A stretch of 64,000 nt of DNA from NCBI GenBank assembly GCA_033763395.1, contig JANRKQ010000225.1:10558-74557 (forward strand), given 5' to 3'. The position numbers were made by a program, and so were the translations under genes. Every line of letters begins with the position of its first letter. Positions within the stretch are counted from its first letter, which is position 1. This document shows, piece after piece, positions 32,995 to 42,954 of this stretch. The stretch comes from Xiheimicrobium sp033763395. Lineage in GTDB: Bacteria; Myxococcota; Myxococcia; Myxococcales; Myxococcaceae. Under the pieces are notes generated by a model. The model saw only the letters and a list, made by a program, of their open reading frames with translations. It searched no databases and was not told the origin of the DNA.

Positions 32995-33089
32995 CCTGTG
33001 TGCCCATGAACAACGACTCGAATGACAGCGGCGTCGTTCGGCTCGCGTTGCAGGTGGCGCGTCGTCTTGGGCGTACGTCATTACCCGAG

Positions 33090-33116
33090 CATCGGGCCTG
33101 CCATGACGTCCGGCGC
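33090..33116. repeat. 27-bp direct repeat, copy 1
   Basis: Begins CATCGGGCCTGCC and contains ATGACGTCCGGCGC; identical to the copy at 33195. Read as codons it gives M-T-S-G-A-G and then a stop, i.e. a copy of the start of the downstream pseudouridine synthase. Confidence 0.85.
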
Positions 33117-33122
33117 AGGCTG

Positions 33123-33192
33123 ACAGCGCACCACGCCGCGGCCCCGCGCTCCACACGACAGCTCGCGGTGGCGCGCGCCCGCCGCATCGTGG
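33123..33192. repeat. 70-bp direct repeat, copy 2
   Basis: Second copy of the 70-base unit, flanked on both sides by the identical 27-base repeat. Confidence 0.8.
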
Positions 33193-33194
33193 AA

Positions 33195-33221
33195 CATCGG
33201 GCCTGCCATGACGTCCGGCGC
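33195..33221. repeat. 27-bp direct repeat, copy 2 (covers a gene start)
   Basis: Identical to 33090-33116. It includes the ATG (33208) and first codons of the pseudouridine synthase gene, so the repeat supplies that start. Confidence 0.85.
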
Positions 33222-34191
33222 GGGCGGGCCGCCACCGCCACCTGATGAGATCGTGCTGATCCCCTACACGGTCGAGGCGAACTACGCCGGCTGGCGGCTC
33301 GATCGGTACCTCTGCGAGAAGCTCAAGCGCGCCTCGCGCGAGCGGGTGAAGGAGATCATCGAGAACGATCTCGTCTGCGACCGGCCGCTCAAGGCGTCGA
33401 GTCCCGTCTGGCCGGGCCTCTCGTTTCAGCTCCGTCGGCGGGTGCGCGCTGAGCCGACCGTTCCCGGCATCGAGCACCTCAAGGAGGTCTACGTCGACGA
33501 CTGGCTCGTGGTGGTGGACAAACCCGCCGGCCTGCCGATGCACCCGACCGCGCGCTACCACCTGGGCACGCTCGTCGCGCAGCTCGACACGCGGTACGGC
33601 AAGGGCAACGCCTCGCCAGCGCACCGGCTCGATCGCGAGACCTCGGGGCTGGTGGTGTGCGGGCGCACGCTCGAAGCCACCCAGCGGCTCGGCCGGCTGT
33701 TCCACGACGGCCACGTCGACAAGGAGTACCTCGCCCTCGTCGAAGGCCACCCACGGGATGATGCCTTCGACGTCGACGCGCCCATCGCCGAGGGCACCGA
33801 GCTCATTCGCATCGCGGTGCGCATCGATCGCGAGGCCGGCCGGCCGGCGCAGACGCACTTCCGGGTGGTCGCGCGGCTCGAGCGCGGGGGCGAGCCGTTC
33901 GCGCTGCTGCGCGCGTTCCCGCGGACCGGGCGGCAGCACCAGATCCGGGTTCACGCGCAGCTCGCCGGGTTCCCCCTCGTCGGCGACAAGATGTACGGGC
34001 CAGATCCTGGCTACTTCGATCGGTTCTCGCGGCACGAGCTCGAGCCCGAAGCCTGGGAGCGCCTGCGACTGCCCCGGCACGCGCTGCACGCGGCGCGCAT
34101 CAGCCTGAAGCACCCCGGCACCCGCGAGACCGTGTCGTTCGACTCGCCGCTGGCGGACGATCTGATCGCGTTCATGCAGGGCCGTGGGTGA
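33208..34191 (+). CDS. RluA-family pseudouridine synthase
   Basis: A 327-residue RNA-modifying enzyme. An S4-like RNA-binding segment (about 28-80: R-L-D-R-Y-L-C-E-K-L, S-R-E-R-V-K-E-I-I) precedes the catalytic domain with V-V-D-K-P-A-G-L-P and the active-site motif H-R-L-D-R-E-T-S-G-L (Asp142). R-T-G-R-Q-H-Q-I-R-V-H-A and G-D-K-M-Y-G complete the family set. It isomerises uridines in rRNA or tRNA; the exact site cannot be told. The ATG lies inside a 27-base repeat, and the Gly/Pro-rich first 13 residues are probably not part of the fold. It converges with the lipoprotein gene ending at 34198. Confidence 0.92.
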   Translation: MTSGAGGPPPPPDEIVLIPYTVEANYAGWRLDRYLCEKLKRASRERVKEIIENDLVCDRPLKASSPVWPGLSFQLRRRVRAEPTVPGIEHLKEVYVDDWLVVVDKPAGLPMHPTARYHLGTLVAQLDTRYGKGNASPAHRLDRETSGLVVCGRTLEATQRLGRLFHDGHVDKEYLALVEGHPRDDAFDVDAPIAEGTELIRIAVRIDREAGRPAQTHFRVVARLERGGEPFALLRAFPRTGRQHQIRVHAQLAGFPLVGDKMYGPDPGYFDRFSRHELEPEAWERLRLPRHALHAARISLKHPGTRETVSFDSPLADDLIAFMQGRG

Positions 34192-34197
34192 GCGTCT

Positions 34198-34647
34198 TCA
34201 ACGGGGGATGACGCTCCGCGCGGTCGACTGGCCCTGCACCGACACCACGAGCGAGGCGGGGACGTCACGCGCGCCGGGCACGTCGTCGTTGCGCTCGAAC
34301 ACCAGCAAGTCGCGCCGACGCCGCCAGCCACACGGCGTCTCTTCGAGGACGAGGCCGTCGAGGTCGAGGCTCCGGCGGGCGAGCACGCGCCCTGACGTGG
34401 TGCTGAGCGTCCACTCGATGGCGCCTGATCGCTCCACGCCATCGGCCTCGAGCCCGACGAAGACGTGAAAGCCGCCTTGAGGGCCGGGCGAGACCTCGAG
34501 CGAATGCCCATCGGTGACGAGCTCGAAGCCGCCATCAGCCGAGAGGGTTCCCGGGCGCAGCGCGGTGGCGCAGCCCGGGGGCTCGGGCGCCGGCCTCGGA
34601 GCGCCGCCACACGCGACGAGCACCACGGTGGCGCAGACCGATCTCAC
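34198..34647 (-). CDS. Small lipoprotein of unknown function
   Basis: A 149-residue protein. GTG 34647 overlaps the stop of the kelch gene (GTGA) and gives a short lipoprotein signal with L-V-A-C. The remainder is a beta-rich domain (F-E-L-V-T-D-G-H-S-L-E-V, G-F-H-V-F-V-G-L-E) with one more Cys pair, ending S-V-I-P-R. No family is recognised. The coupling suggests that it acts with the kelch lipoprotein at the envelope. Confidence 0.72.
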   Translation of the reverse strand: MRSVCATVVLVACGGAPRPAPEPPGCATALRPGTLSADGGFELVTDGHSLEVSPGPQGGFHVFVGLEADGVERSGAIEWTLSTTSGRVLARRSLDLDGLVLEETPCGWRRRRDLLVFERNDDVPGARDVPASLVVSVQGQSTARSVIPR

Positions 34648-35756
34648 GGGAGCCGCAGGGTCCACCCATCGTTGAGCGGCGTGGTGCCACCGGCGAAGCC
34701 GCCGAAGATGTAGAGCGTGCCCGTCACCTCGTCGACGCCCGACGCCGCGAAGCCGCGGGCGGAAGGACCGTTCGGCGTCGACTGCTGCTCGAAGGTGAAG
34801 GTGGCCGGGTCGACCAGCCAGAGATCGTTTCGATCGTCCGCATCGTTGGTGCCGCCGAACAGCATCCATCGACCGCGGCGTGCGTCCCACCCGCTGGCGC
34901 CGTAGCGGCGGGGGCTCGGCCTCGTGCCCATCTGGGCGTGCGTCGTCCACGTCGTGCCATCGAAGGTGACGACGTCATCGAGGTAGCTCTGCATGATCTG
35001 CGTCGAGCCTCCGAACGCGAGGATGCGGCCCGTCGCCGGCTCGAAGACGCTCATGGGATCTCTCCGGGCGGCCGCGCGCGTGGCCGGCATCAGCTCGGTG
35101 AACGCGCGCGTCGCAGGGTCGTAGGCCCACGTGCGATCGTTGACGCCGCGGGGGCCGTCGCCGCCGAAGACGATGGCCCGGTTGAGCGATGGCACCCAGT
35201 GCGCGAGACAGCCGATGGCACCCGTGGGCACCGGGCCCATCACGGGCTGCCACTCGAGCGTAGCGAGGTCGAGGGTGAAGGCCGAGTCGACGTTCGCGCC
35301 CGAGTTGCGGCCTCCGGCGACGAGCACCTGGCGGGTCGAGGGCAGGTACGCGGTGCAGTGACAGTATCGGAACGGCATCATCGGGCCCGTCGTCGCGAGC
35401 TTCGTCCAGGTGGCCGAGGCGATGGAGAAGCTCCACGTCTCGTTTTGGATGCGGCCGGGCACCCGGTGGCCACCGTGGAGGATGAAGCGGCGATCGACCG
35501 GATCGAACGCGAGCATCGTGCCCCACAGCCCATCAGGCCCTGGCGTGCCCGTCGTCCGCGCCCAGCCGACCGGCACCACCACCCCAGCGTCGGTGCCTCC
35601 ATCGAGCGAACCACCATCAGTCGTGGCCTGACCTGCGTCTGCGCCAGCGTCGGGCTCCATGGAACCGGCGTCAGCAGGCGTCACCGGGGGCATGGGCGCG
35701 CACGCCGCCCCGACGACGAGAAGCAGCAGGTGCCAGTTTCTGCGCAGTGCGTTCAT
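34644..35756 (-). CDS. Kelch-repeat lipoprotein
   Basis: A 370-residue lipoprotein: the signal ends V-G-A-A-C, and an Asp-Gly-Ala linker (about 28-60) precedes a six-bladed kelch propeller. Each blade has a hydrophobic strand, a Gly-Gly pair and a following Trp: F-I-L-H-G-G, V-L-V-A-G-G, A-I-V-F-G-G, I-L-A-F-G-G, W-M-L-F-G-G, L-Y-I-F-G-G. Such propellers bind proteins or sugars. ATG 35756 is used since the nine codons above it have no signal character. It lies downstream of the M23-like lipoprotein gene on the same strand. Confidence 0.88.
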   Translation of the reverse strand: MNALRRNWHLLLLVVGAACAPMPPVTPADAGSMEPDAGADAGQATTDGGSLDGGTDAGVVVPVGWARTTGTPGPDGLWGTMLAFDPVDRRFILHGGHRVPGRIQNETWSFSIASATWTKLATTGPMMPFRYCHCTAYLPSTRQVLVAGGRNSGANVDSAFTLDLATLEWQPVMGPVPTGAIGCLAHWVPSLNRAIVFGGDGPRGVNDRTWAYDPATRAFTELMPATRAAARRDPMSVFEPATGRILAFGGSTQIMQSYLDDVVTFDGTTWTTHAQMGTRPSPRRYGASGWDARRGRWMLFGGTNDADDRNDLWLVDPATFTFEQQSTPNGPSARGFAASGVDEVTGTLYIFGGFAGGTTPLNDGWTLRLP

Positions 35757-35789
35757 GAGAGTTCTTCGATGTGCAACCCTCACACCAGC

Positions 35790-36542
35790 TCACTTCGACT
35801 TCAGCGTGGGGGCTTCTCCCGGTTGCCAGAGGTACACGCTGGGCGCGCCTTCGGGGTGGGCCGCCCAGGGATCCGCGCTCGAGCCGTCCCAGCCGTAGGG
35901 ATCGACCACCGTCGGCCGACCGGTCTTGGTGCCGGTGAGCCGCAGCACCTGGAAGAACGTCGCCGGTGTCACCGCGCAGCCGCTCATGCCCGCGAGCCCG
36001 ATGCGCTGGCCGGCGACGACCTTGTCTCCGGGCTTCACGGTCACCTTCGACAGGTGGGCGAAGTGCGTGATGAACCCGATGTCACCGAGCGTCTGGTGTT
36101 CGAGATCGACGATGAGCTGGTCGGCGACGCGCTGGTGGGTGAGCACGCAGTGAAAGCTGGGCGCCAGCCCCGCCGCGAGCACGACCCCATCGGCCGGGGC
36201 GAGAATCGGTGTGCCGACGGGAATCGACCACGCATAGCCGGCGAAGCCCTCTGACAGCCCCAGGGCATCGATGCCGCAATAGGTGAGCTCCTTGTCACCC
36301 TCGACCAGGGGCTTGAAGTCCGACACGAGCGGCAGGTCGTGGTCGAAGAGGTTGAGCGCCGGAAACTGCCCATCGAAGGGCCGTTGGAGCAGCGGCAACG
36401 GCTTGTTCTTCGGCCCCGGCTGGCCCGAGCACCGCTGGGCGCCCAGCTTGCCGTCGCGTGGAGGCAGCTTGACCGGCTCCTGTTTCTTGCAACCAGGAGC
36501 CACCAGCACGAGCACCGCGACGAGCCCAGCCCACGCGCGCAT
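35790..36542 (-). CDS. Degenerate M23 (LytM-like) lipoprotein
   Basis: A 250-residue lipoprotein (signal ends A-P-G-C). The fold of an M23 peptidase is visible: V-G-T-P-I-L-A-P-A-D-G-V-V, L-T-H-Q-R-V-A-D-Q-L-I-V, F-A-H-L-S-K-V-T-V-K-P-G-D-K-V and G-Q-R-I-G-L-A-G-M-S-G. The zinc ligands seem lost: the H-x-x-x-D motif before V-G-T-P reads Y-A-W-S-I, and the final H-x-H position reads T-F-F-Q-V. It may therefore bind peptidoglycan or activate an amidase, as EnvC-type LytM factors do, instead of cutting. It lies just below the GMC oxidoreductase gene, seven bases apart. Confidence 0.82.
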   Translation of the reverse strand: MRAWAGLVAVLVLVAPGCKKQEPVKLPPRDGKLGAQRCSGQPGPKNKPLPLLQRPFDGQFPALNLFDHDLPLVSDFKPLVEGDKELTYCGIDALGLSEGFAGYAWSIPVGTPILAPADGVVLAAGLAPSFHCVLTHQRVADQLIVDLEHQTLGDIGFITHFAHLSKVTVKPGDKVVAGQRIGLAGMSGCAVTPATFFQVLRLTGTKTGRPTVVDPYGWDGSSADPWAAHPEGAPSVYLWQPGEAPTLKSK

Positions 36543-36549
36543 GATCGCC

Positions 36550-38214
36550 TCAGGTCCCGCCTTTCTTCATGCGCTCGACGAGCCCCTGCGCCACGCGGAA
36601 CGAGTTGGCGACGATGGTGAGGGTGAAGGGCACGGCGCCCGAGGTGGGCATGAAGCTGCCGTCGACCACGTACAGGTTCTTCACCCCGTGCGCGCGGCAG
36701 TCCTTGTTGAGCACGCTGGTGAGCTCGTTGGTGCCGAAGCGGCAGGTGCCGCCCTGGAGAATGGTGGTCTCTCCGGCGGTGCCCACGCGCTCGAGCTTCT
36801 CGGGCTGCAGCGCCGCCAGCACCTCTTCACCGCGCTCGACGAGGAACTGCGTGAGCTTGAAGTCGAGCGGGTGGCGCTTGATGGTGATCGCCGCCACGGG
36901 GATGCCGTACTTGTCCTTCACGTTCGAGTCGACGGTGACGTTGGTGTCGTCGTTCGCGAGGAACTCTCCGTAGATCTCGAACTCGAGGATCTTGCTGTCG
37001 CGGTACTCGCGCAGCTTGTCTTTGAGCGCCTTGCCGAAGATGCCGGCCTCCCCTTTCCGCGCCATGCCCACGGCCGCGAAGATCGGGTTGGGGTGCGACC
37101 ACATGAAGCCGAGCGTGCCGCCCTTGCGGAAGCCGAACCGATCGTCGGGCATCAGGTAGAAGTCCTGGATCGAGCGGTTGACGAAAGGCGCTGTCGTCTC
37201 GAGCCACGGGTGCTGGCTCTTCTGTTTCGACACGCGGAAGGTGGCCTTCGACTGGCCGAAGCTCGAAAAGAGGAGGTTCTGGCCGACGAGCCCGTTGTTG
37301 TTCGCGAGGCCCTTGGGGAAGCGCGACGACTGCGAGTTGAGCAGCAGCCGCGCCGACTCGACGGCCGTGGCCGAGACGACGACCACCTTCGCGGGTTGCT
37401 CCTGCCGCACGCCCTCGGCGTCGAGGTAGACGACGCTCTTCGCGTTGCCGCTCTTCGGGTCGACGGTCACCTCGACGGCCATGCAGCGCGGGCGGATCTC
37501 GACGTTCCCGGTGGCGACCGCCTTGGGGACGATGGCGGCGAGCGTCGAGCTCTTCGCGTCGTTCTCACAGCCGTAGCTGCCGCACAGGGTGCAGTAGGTG
37601 CAGGCGTCGCGGCCCTGGTACTGGGTCGAGGCGATGCCGCGCGCGGTGGGGAAGGGGTGGTAGCCGAGCGACTTCGCCACCTTGTCGATCTCTTGCGCGA
37701 CCGGGTGCTCCGAGAGCGGCGGCATGGGGAAGTTCTTCTTGCGCGGCTCGAGGAACGGGTGCGGCACCGCGTTGCCCGACACACCGAGCTCCTCTTCGGC
37801 GCGATCGTAGAAGGGCGCCAGGTCGTCGTAGCTGATGGGCCAGTCGGCGACGTTCGCCCCGGCAATGGCGCCCAGCTCGCTCTTGAGGCGGAAGTCGATG
37901 GGCTTGAGCCGGTAGAAGTACCCGCTCATGTGAATGGTGCCGCCGCCGACGCAGTTGGCCGTCCACGCTTCGTTGGTGCGCGAGTACGGTTTGTCGGGCC
38001 CGGCGCGCCACAGGTGCGGCTCGTCCCAGGGGAGCGGCATGAAGAAGTTCCGCCGCGAGTTGAGGATCTCGTCGTGAACGAACTCGTCCTTTTTGTACCA
38101 GGGGCCCTTCTCGAGCACGACGACCTTGAAGCCCGCGCGGCCCAGCTCGAGCGCCATGGGAGAGCCTCCCGCGCCCGAGCCGACGATCACCACATCGACT
38201 GCGTCCTTTGCCAT
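36550..38214 (-). CDS. GMC-family FAD oxidoreductase
   Basis: A 554-residue flavoenzyme. The FAD-binding start V-V-I-V-G-S-G-A-G-G-S-P-M (about 8-20) and the E-K-G strand are followed by W-T-A-N-C-V-G-G-G-T-I-H (flavin loop), and the C-terminal G-T-C-R-F-G-T and V-V-D-G-S-F-M-P-T-S-G-A-V-P motifs. GMC enzymes oxidise alcohols or sugars. A Cys cluster C-x2-C-x2-C-x4-C (about residue 210) could hold an iron-sulfur cluster or zinc. The stop-start gap to the upstream subunit gene is two bases, and that partner (gluconate dehydrogenase subunit 3-like) suggests a two-subunit periplasmic dehydrogenase. The substrate is unknown. Confidence 0.88.
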   Translation of the reverse strand: MAKDAVDVVIVGSGAGGSPMALELGRAGFKVVVLEKGPWYKKDEFVHDEILNSRRNFFMPLPWDEPHLWRAGPDKPYSRTNEAWTANCVGGGTIHMSGYFYRLKPIDFRLKSELGAIAGANVADWPISYDDLAPFYDRAEEELGVSGNAVPHPFLEPRKKNFPMPPLSEHPVAQEIDKVAKSLGYHPFPTARGIASTQYQGRDACTYCTLCGSYGCENDAKSSTLAAIVPKAVATGNVEIRPRCMAVEVTVDPKSGNAKSVVYLDAEGVRQEQPAKVVVVSATAVESARLLLNSQSSRFPKGLANNNGLVGQNLLFSSFGQSKATFRVSKQKSQHPWLETTAPFVNRSIQDFYLMPDDRFGFRKGGTLGFMWSHPNPIFAAVGMARKGEAGIFGKALKDKLREYRDSKILEFEIYGEFLANDDTNVTVDSNVKDKYGIPVAAITIKRHPLDFKLTQFLVERGEEVLAALQPEKLERVGTAGETTILQGGTCRFGTNELTSVLNKDCRAHGVKNLYVVDGSFMPTSGAVPFTLTIVANSFRVAQGLVERMKKGGT

Positions 38215-38216
38215 CG

Positions 38217-38933
38217 TCAGCACCCCTTCCCGCCGCCGCACCGCAGGCCCACCAGATGGGAGGCCCCGTCGTAGCCGGGGCCGGGGTCGGCCTTGTTCTT
38301 GTTCACCAGAGAGAAGCCGACGAGGTTCCAGCCCACGCGGTCCTTGTTGCCGCCGTAGCTCGGGTCGCCCAGGAAGCCCTCGAGGGTGAGGACGATGAGC
38401 ATCTCGTACCAGCGCGCCTCGCCGCTCGTCTCGGGGCTGTTCTTGAAGATGGTGAGCACCTCGTCCTGCTGGGTGGGCGTCGCCTCGGCGAAGCCAACCT
38501 GGAACATGCGCGTGCAGCGGCGATCGAGCGCCGCGAGGCCGGGGACAAAGTTCTTCCGCATGTTCTCGAGCTGCGGCGTCTGGAGGATCCGGTCGATGTA
38601 GGCGGGCACGTTGGCGTCGAGGGCGCCGGCGTCGTCGTCTTTGGGCAGCACGCGCTCGGTGGCCGCCGAGAGGATCGCGAAGTCCTGGTTGGTGAACGTG
38701 AGGTGCGACGTCGACAGGGCCTGCGCCGCCACCGGTTTCACCGCGGGTGCGCCCGCGTCGACGACCGCTTTCTCCTTGCACGCGCTCCCCAGCAGCACGA
38801 CGCCACCGCCCATGAATGACAGTCGCTGCACGAAGACGCGCCGGGATGGGTCGTCGGGCCAGTCGCCCTCGCGCGCCCGCTCGTGCTCGGGGCCAGGTGC
38901 AGCGGGGAACACCTCGTCAGTCGAACGCGCCAT
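38217..38933 (-). CDS. Gluconate dehydrogenase subunit 3-like Tat lipoprotein
   Basis: A 238-residue partner of the GMC enzyme. After ~32 residues the Tat motif S-R-R-V-F-V-Q-R-L leads into a short hydrophobic core that ends L-G-S-A-C, a lipobox, so the mature protein is a Tat-exported lipoprotein. The rest matches gluconate 2-dehydrogenase subunit 3 (A-A-T-E-R-V-L-P-K-D-D-D, then Y-I-D-R-I-L, and E-G-F-L-G-D-P-S-Y-G-G-N). Such subunits carry the folded GMC subunit out through Tat. A twin-Arg export of a Cys-cluster flavoprotein fits that role. Start ATG 38933. Confidence 0.86.
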   Translation of the reverse strand: MARSTDEVFPAAPGPEHERAREGDWPDDPSRRVFVQRLSFMGGGVVLLGSACKEKAVVDAGAPAVKPVAAQALSTSHLTFTNQDFAILSAATERVLPKDDDAGALDANVPAYIDRILQTPQLENMRKNFVPGLAALDRRCTRMFQVGFAEATPTQQDEVLTIFKNSPETSGEARWYEMLIVLTLEGFLGDPSYGGNKDRVGWNLVGFSLVNKNKADPGPGYDGASHLVGLRCGGGKGC

Positions 38934-39097
38934 GGGGCGCGGAGCAAACCCCTCGCGCGCGGGCTTCGCAACCTTCCTTCGAGGTGGGGTAGACAGTTCC
39001 CCACACCCTGTCGCAAAGCCGGTCATGCGCGCGCGACGAAAGTCCCGCTACACTGGAGGTGGCCGGTGAACGTTTCCCGCATGAAGGGCTCCTCGAC

Positions 39098-40867
39098 ATG
39101 AACGCTCGTCTCCTCGTCACGTCTGCTGCGCTCGCCGTCGTCTGTGCGTGCTCGCCGCCGCCGCCGTCGAACCCCGTGGGTACGGGCAAGACCGAGACGA
39201 AGGCCATCGGCTCGGCGGGTGGCTCCATCACCCTCGAGTCGGTGACGCTCACCGTGCCCGCCAGCGCCATCGGCGACACGATGATCTCGATCACCTCGTC
39301 GCCGAACGCGGCGGCGTCGAACTACACCGCCTACACGCCCGTCTTCGTGTTCAAGCCAGAGGGCACGATGTTCAGCACGCCCGCGACGGTCGAGTTCGAT
39401 CTCGGCGACGCGAAGCCGAAGGAGCCCGTCGTGTACTGGACACGGCCCGGCTCGGCGGTGTTCGAGCGGCAGGCCACCACCGTGAACGGCTCGAAGGTGA
39501 GCGCGCGGGTGTCGCACTTCTCGATGGGCTTCGTGGCCGAGGCGCCGAAGACGAGCGCGGGCGACGGTGGCACCACCGGCTCCGACGCGTTCCAGATCAT
39601 CGACCTCGACCCGGCCGCTCGCGAGCAGAACTACATCGCGATGGCCGTCGACCAGAACACCGGGAAGATCGGCGTCGTGTACTTCACGCCCCGCAACACC
39701 ATGACGATGTCGATCCGCACCGACGCCGGCATGGAAGGCGTGCCCGACTACGACATCAAGTACGTCGAGGTGGTGAACGGCGTGCCCAGCGCGCCCGAGA
39801 CGATTCGGTTCGTGCAGCGCCGCATCGGGCTCGCCATCGCGTTCGACCCTCAGGGGCGCGCGGTCGTCTCGTACCTCGGCGGCGCGCAGGGCTTCGAGCC
39901 GGGCATGTCGATCTTCTGGTTCCAGAGTGACTCGGTGGTGAACACCCGCATGGGCCCCAACCAGTGGGTCGAGACGACGGTGACGCAGAACGGGGCCGAC
40001 GTGACGTGTGGGAACCCGGTGTCCGATACGGGCTTCCTCGTCGGGCTCTTCCCCGCGCTCGCGTTCGACTCGACCGGCAAGCTGTACCTGGCCTACCGCG
40101 ACACCCACAACGGCCAGTACCCGCAGCAGGACTGGGCGGGCTCCGACGTCGAGGTGGTGGAAGACGTGCTGGGCGCGCGGCGGCTCGTTTGCGCCCAGCC
40201 CGGCGGCAACGACAAGCAGGCCTGGGGCGGCCGCATCAAGATGATCATCGGCGCGGGCGATCAGCCGGCCATCATGTACGACAAGGCGCTCGGCGGCGCC
40301 GACACGCGCGGCAACGACGTCATCTTCCAGCGCCGGCAGGCCAACGGCACGTGGACCGCGCCCGCCCTCGTCGCGAACATCTCGGACACGATGACGGGCG
40401 CGTCGCTCGCGTACCACCCGAACGAGGGCTGGGCCTTCGCGGTCACCGACGGCGCCAACAACAAGCTGCTCTATCGCCGCAACACCAGCGCGAACGCGGC
40501 CTCGATGCAGTGGCAGCAGGCCGAAGAGGTGTTCGCCTCGGGAACCGGCGGCTGGTACCCCTCGCTGGCGCTCGACGTCGACCCGGCGTTCCCCGGCGAG
40601 CCGTCGATCGCCTACTACGTCTGCTCGCGGCGCGATCAGGTGACGGCCAGCGAGTGCTCGCAGGATCAGGACGAGCTGCGGGTCGCCCGGCGCAGCAGCG
40701 GCGTGTGGCGTGAGACGGTCGTCGACCGCGGCGGCGGCTACGCGCCCCAGCTCGCCTTCCTGCCCGGTGGCAAGCGCGTCATCGCCTATCGCGTGCCCGC
40801 GGCCATCACCGCCGGCAACCAGGTCGAGCCCACGGCCGGCGCGGTGAAGCTGGCCATCGAGCGCTGA
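39098..40867 (+). CDS. Large lipoprotein with ZU5-like N-terminal domain
   Basis: A 589-residue lipoprotein (signal ends V-C-A-C). Residues ~30-140 read I-G-S-A-G-G-S-I-T-L-E-S-V-T-L-T-V-P-A-S-A-I, then P-A-T-V-E-F-D-L, as in ZU5/Fn-like beta domains. The remaining ~420 residues have repeated strand patterns (A-L-A-F-D-S-T-G-K-L-Y-L-A-Y, S-L-A-L-D-V-D, Q-L-A-F-L-P-G-G) of a beta-propeller of the exo-sialidase or BNR-like type, without clear catalytic residues. It is divergent from the GMC pair and is followed 52 bases later by another lipoprotein gene. It is probably a surface-binding protein. Confidence 0.78.
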   Translation: MNARLLVTSAALAVVCACSPPPPSNPVGTGKTETKAIGSAGGSITLESVTLTVPASAIGDTMISITSSPNAAASNYTAYTPVFVFKPEGTMFSTPATVEFDLGDAKPKEPVVYWTRPGSAVFERQATTVNGSKVSARVSHFSMGFVAEAPKTSAGDGGTTGSDAFQIIDLDPAAREQNYIAMAVDQNTGKIGVVYFTPRNTMTMSIRTDAGMEGVPDYDIKYVEVVNGVPSAPETIRFVQRRIGLAIAFDPQGRAVVSYLGGAQGFEPGMSIFWFQSDSVVNTRMGPNQWVETTVTQNGADVTCGNPVSDTGFLVGLFPALAFDSTGKLYLAYRDTHNGQYPQQDWAGSDVEVVEDVLGARRLVCAQPGGNDKQAWGGRIKMIIGAGDQPAIMYDKALGGADTRGNDVIFQRRQANGTWTAPALVANISDTMTGASLAYHPNEGWAFAVTDGANNKLLYRRNTSANAASMQWQQAEEVFASGTGGWYPSLALDVDPAFPGEPSIAYYVCSRRDQVTASECSQDQDELRVARRSSGVWRETVVDRGGGYAPQLAFLPGGKRVIAYRVPAAITAGNQVEPTAGAVKLAIER

Positions 40868-40919
40868 AGACGGATTCGTGCGGCTCCGGCTCGGCCGGGG
40901 CGGTACCATCGAGGAACCC

Positions 40920-41444
40920 ATGCGACGACTCGGACTGATGGCCGTGCTGGCCCTGTTGCCCGCCTGCACGCCCGACAACGCCCTCGGGGGCAGCCTCGGC
41001 GAGGTGATCGATCTCACCGTCACCGAGGTCCTGGCGTTCCGCAACCCCGAGGCGCTCCAGCTCATCTACACGCGCAACCGGGGCGTCTTCCTCGACATCG
41101 TGATTCGGGTGACGATCTCCCTGCAGACGCGCAACGACGACGGCACCGTCACGGCCATCGAGCCAGAGCCGGGCACGCGCATTCTGCTGCAGGGCGACTG
41201 GTCGCCGGGCAACCCGCGCACGACGGTGGCCCACGCCCCGGGCGGAGAGCCCAACCGCAACCTGCCGCGCGTGCGCTCGGGCGATCTCGTCCTCACCCGG
41301 GGTGGCCAGCCCGGCTCGCTCACCTCGGGCAGCTTCTCGATGCGCTTCGAAGAGACCGGCGGCGACATCGGCTTCGGGCGCACGCTGAATAGCAACTTCG
41401 TAGCGAACCAGACGCGCGACGCGGGCTTCGGCGAGCTGCCCTGA
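40920..41444 (+). CDS. Hypothetical lipoprotein
   Basis: A 174-residue lipoprotein: start ATG 40920, signal ending L-P-A-C. The mature part is a single beta-rich domain (V-I-D-L-T-V-T-E-V-L-A-F-R, D-I-V-I-R-V-T-I-S-L-Q) with charged turns and ends F-G-E-L-P. No family is recognised. The upstream in-frame start at 40878 is less likely because it lacks signal features. It converges on the kinase gene that ends at 41452. Confidence 0.72.
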   Translation: MRRLGLMAVLALLPACTPDNALGGSLGEVIDLTVTEVLAFRNPEALQLIYTRNRGVFLDIVIRVTISLQTRNDDGTVTAIEPEPGTRILLQGDWSPGNPRTTVAHAPGGEPNRNLPRVRSGDLVLTRGGQPGSLTSGSFSMRFEETGGDIGFGRTLNSNFVANQTRDAGFGELP

Positions 41445-41451
41445 CGCCGCT

Positions 41452-42894
<1,443 letters not shown>

Positions 42895-42954
42895 GGCGGG
42901 AAGGCCTTTGTACTCATTTTCGCACGGGCCAAGCAGCAGGTGCGCGCGGTGATT

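Larger units (their letters stand above)
32668..33207. other. Gene-free, repeat-bearing intergenic region
   Basis: About 540 bases without a supported gene lie between the PEGA gene start and the pseudouridine synthase start, which are divergent. The second half holds two ~70-base copies and two 27-base copies of GC-rich direct repeats (listed separately). Open frames run through it on the minus strand but repeat the same phrases, as translated repeats do. Promoters for both flanking genes must lie here; none matches consensus well. Confidence 0.6.

Noticed and set aside
32761..34113. A 450-codon minus-strand frame across the repeat region and the pseudouridine synthase
   Set aside because: Its phrases repeat because the DNA repeats, and it is antisense to a well-supported gene.
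36283..38274. A 663-codon open frame antisense to the GMC gene
   Set aside because: The minus strand encodes an unmistakable flavoenzyme; the plus-strand frame is a high-GC shadow.
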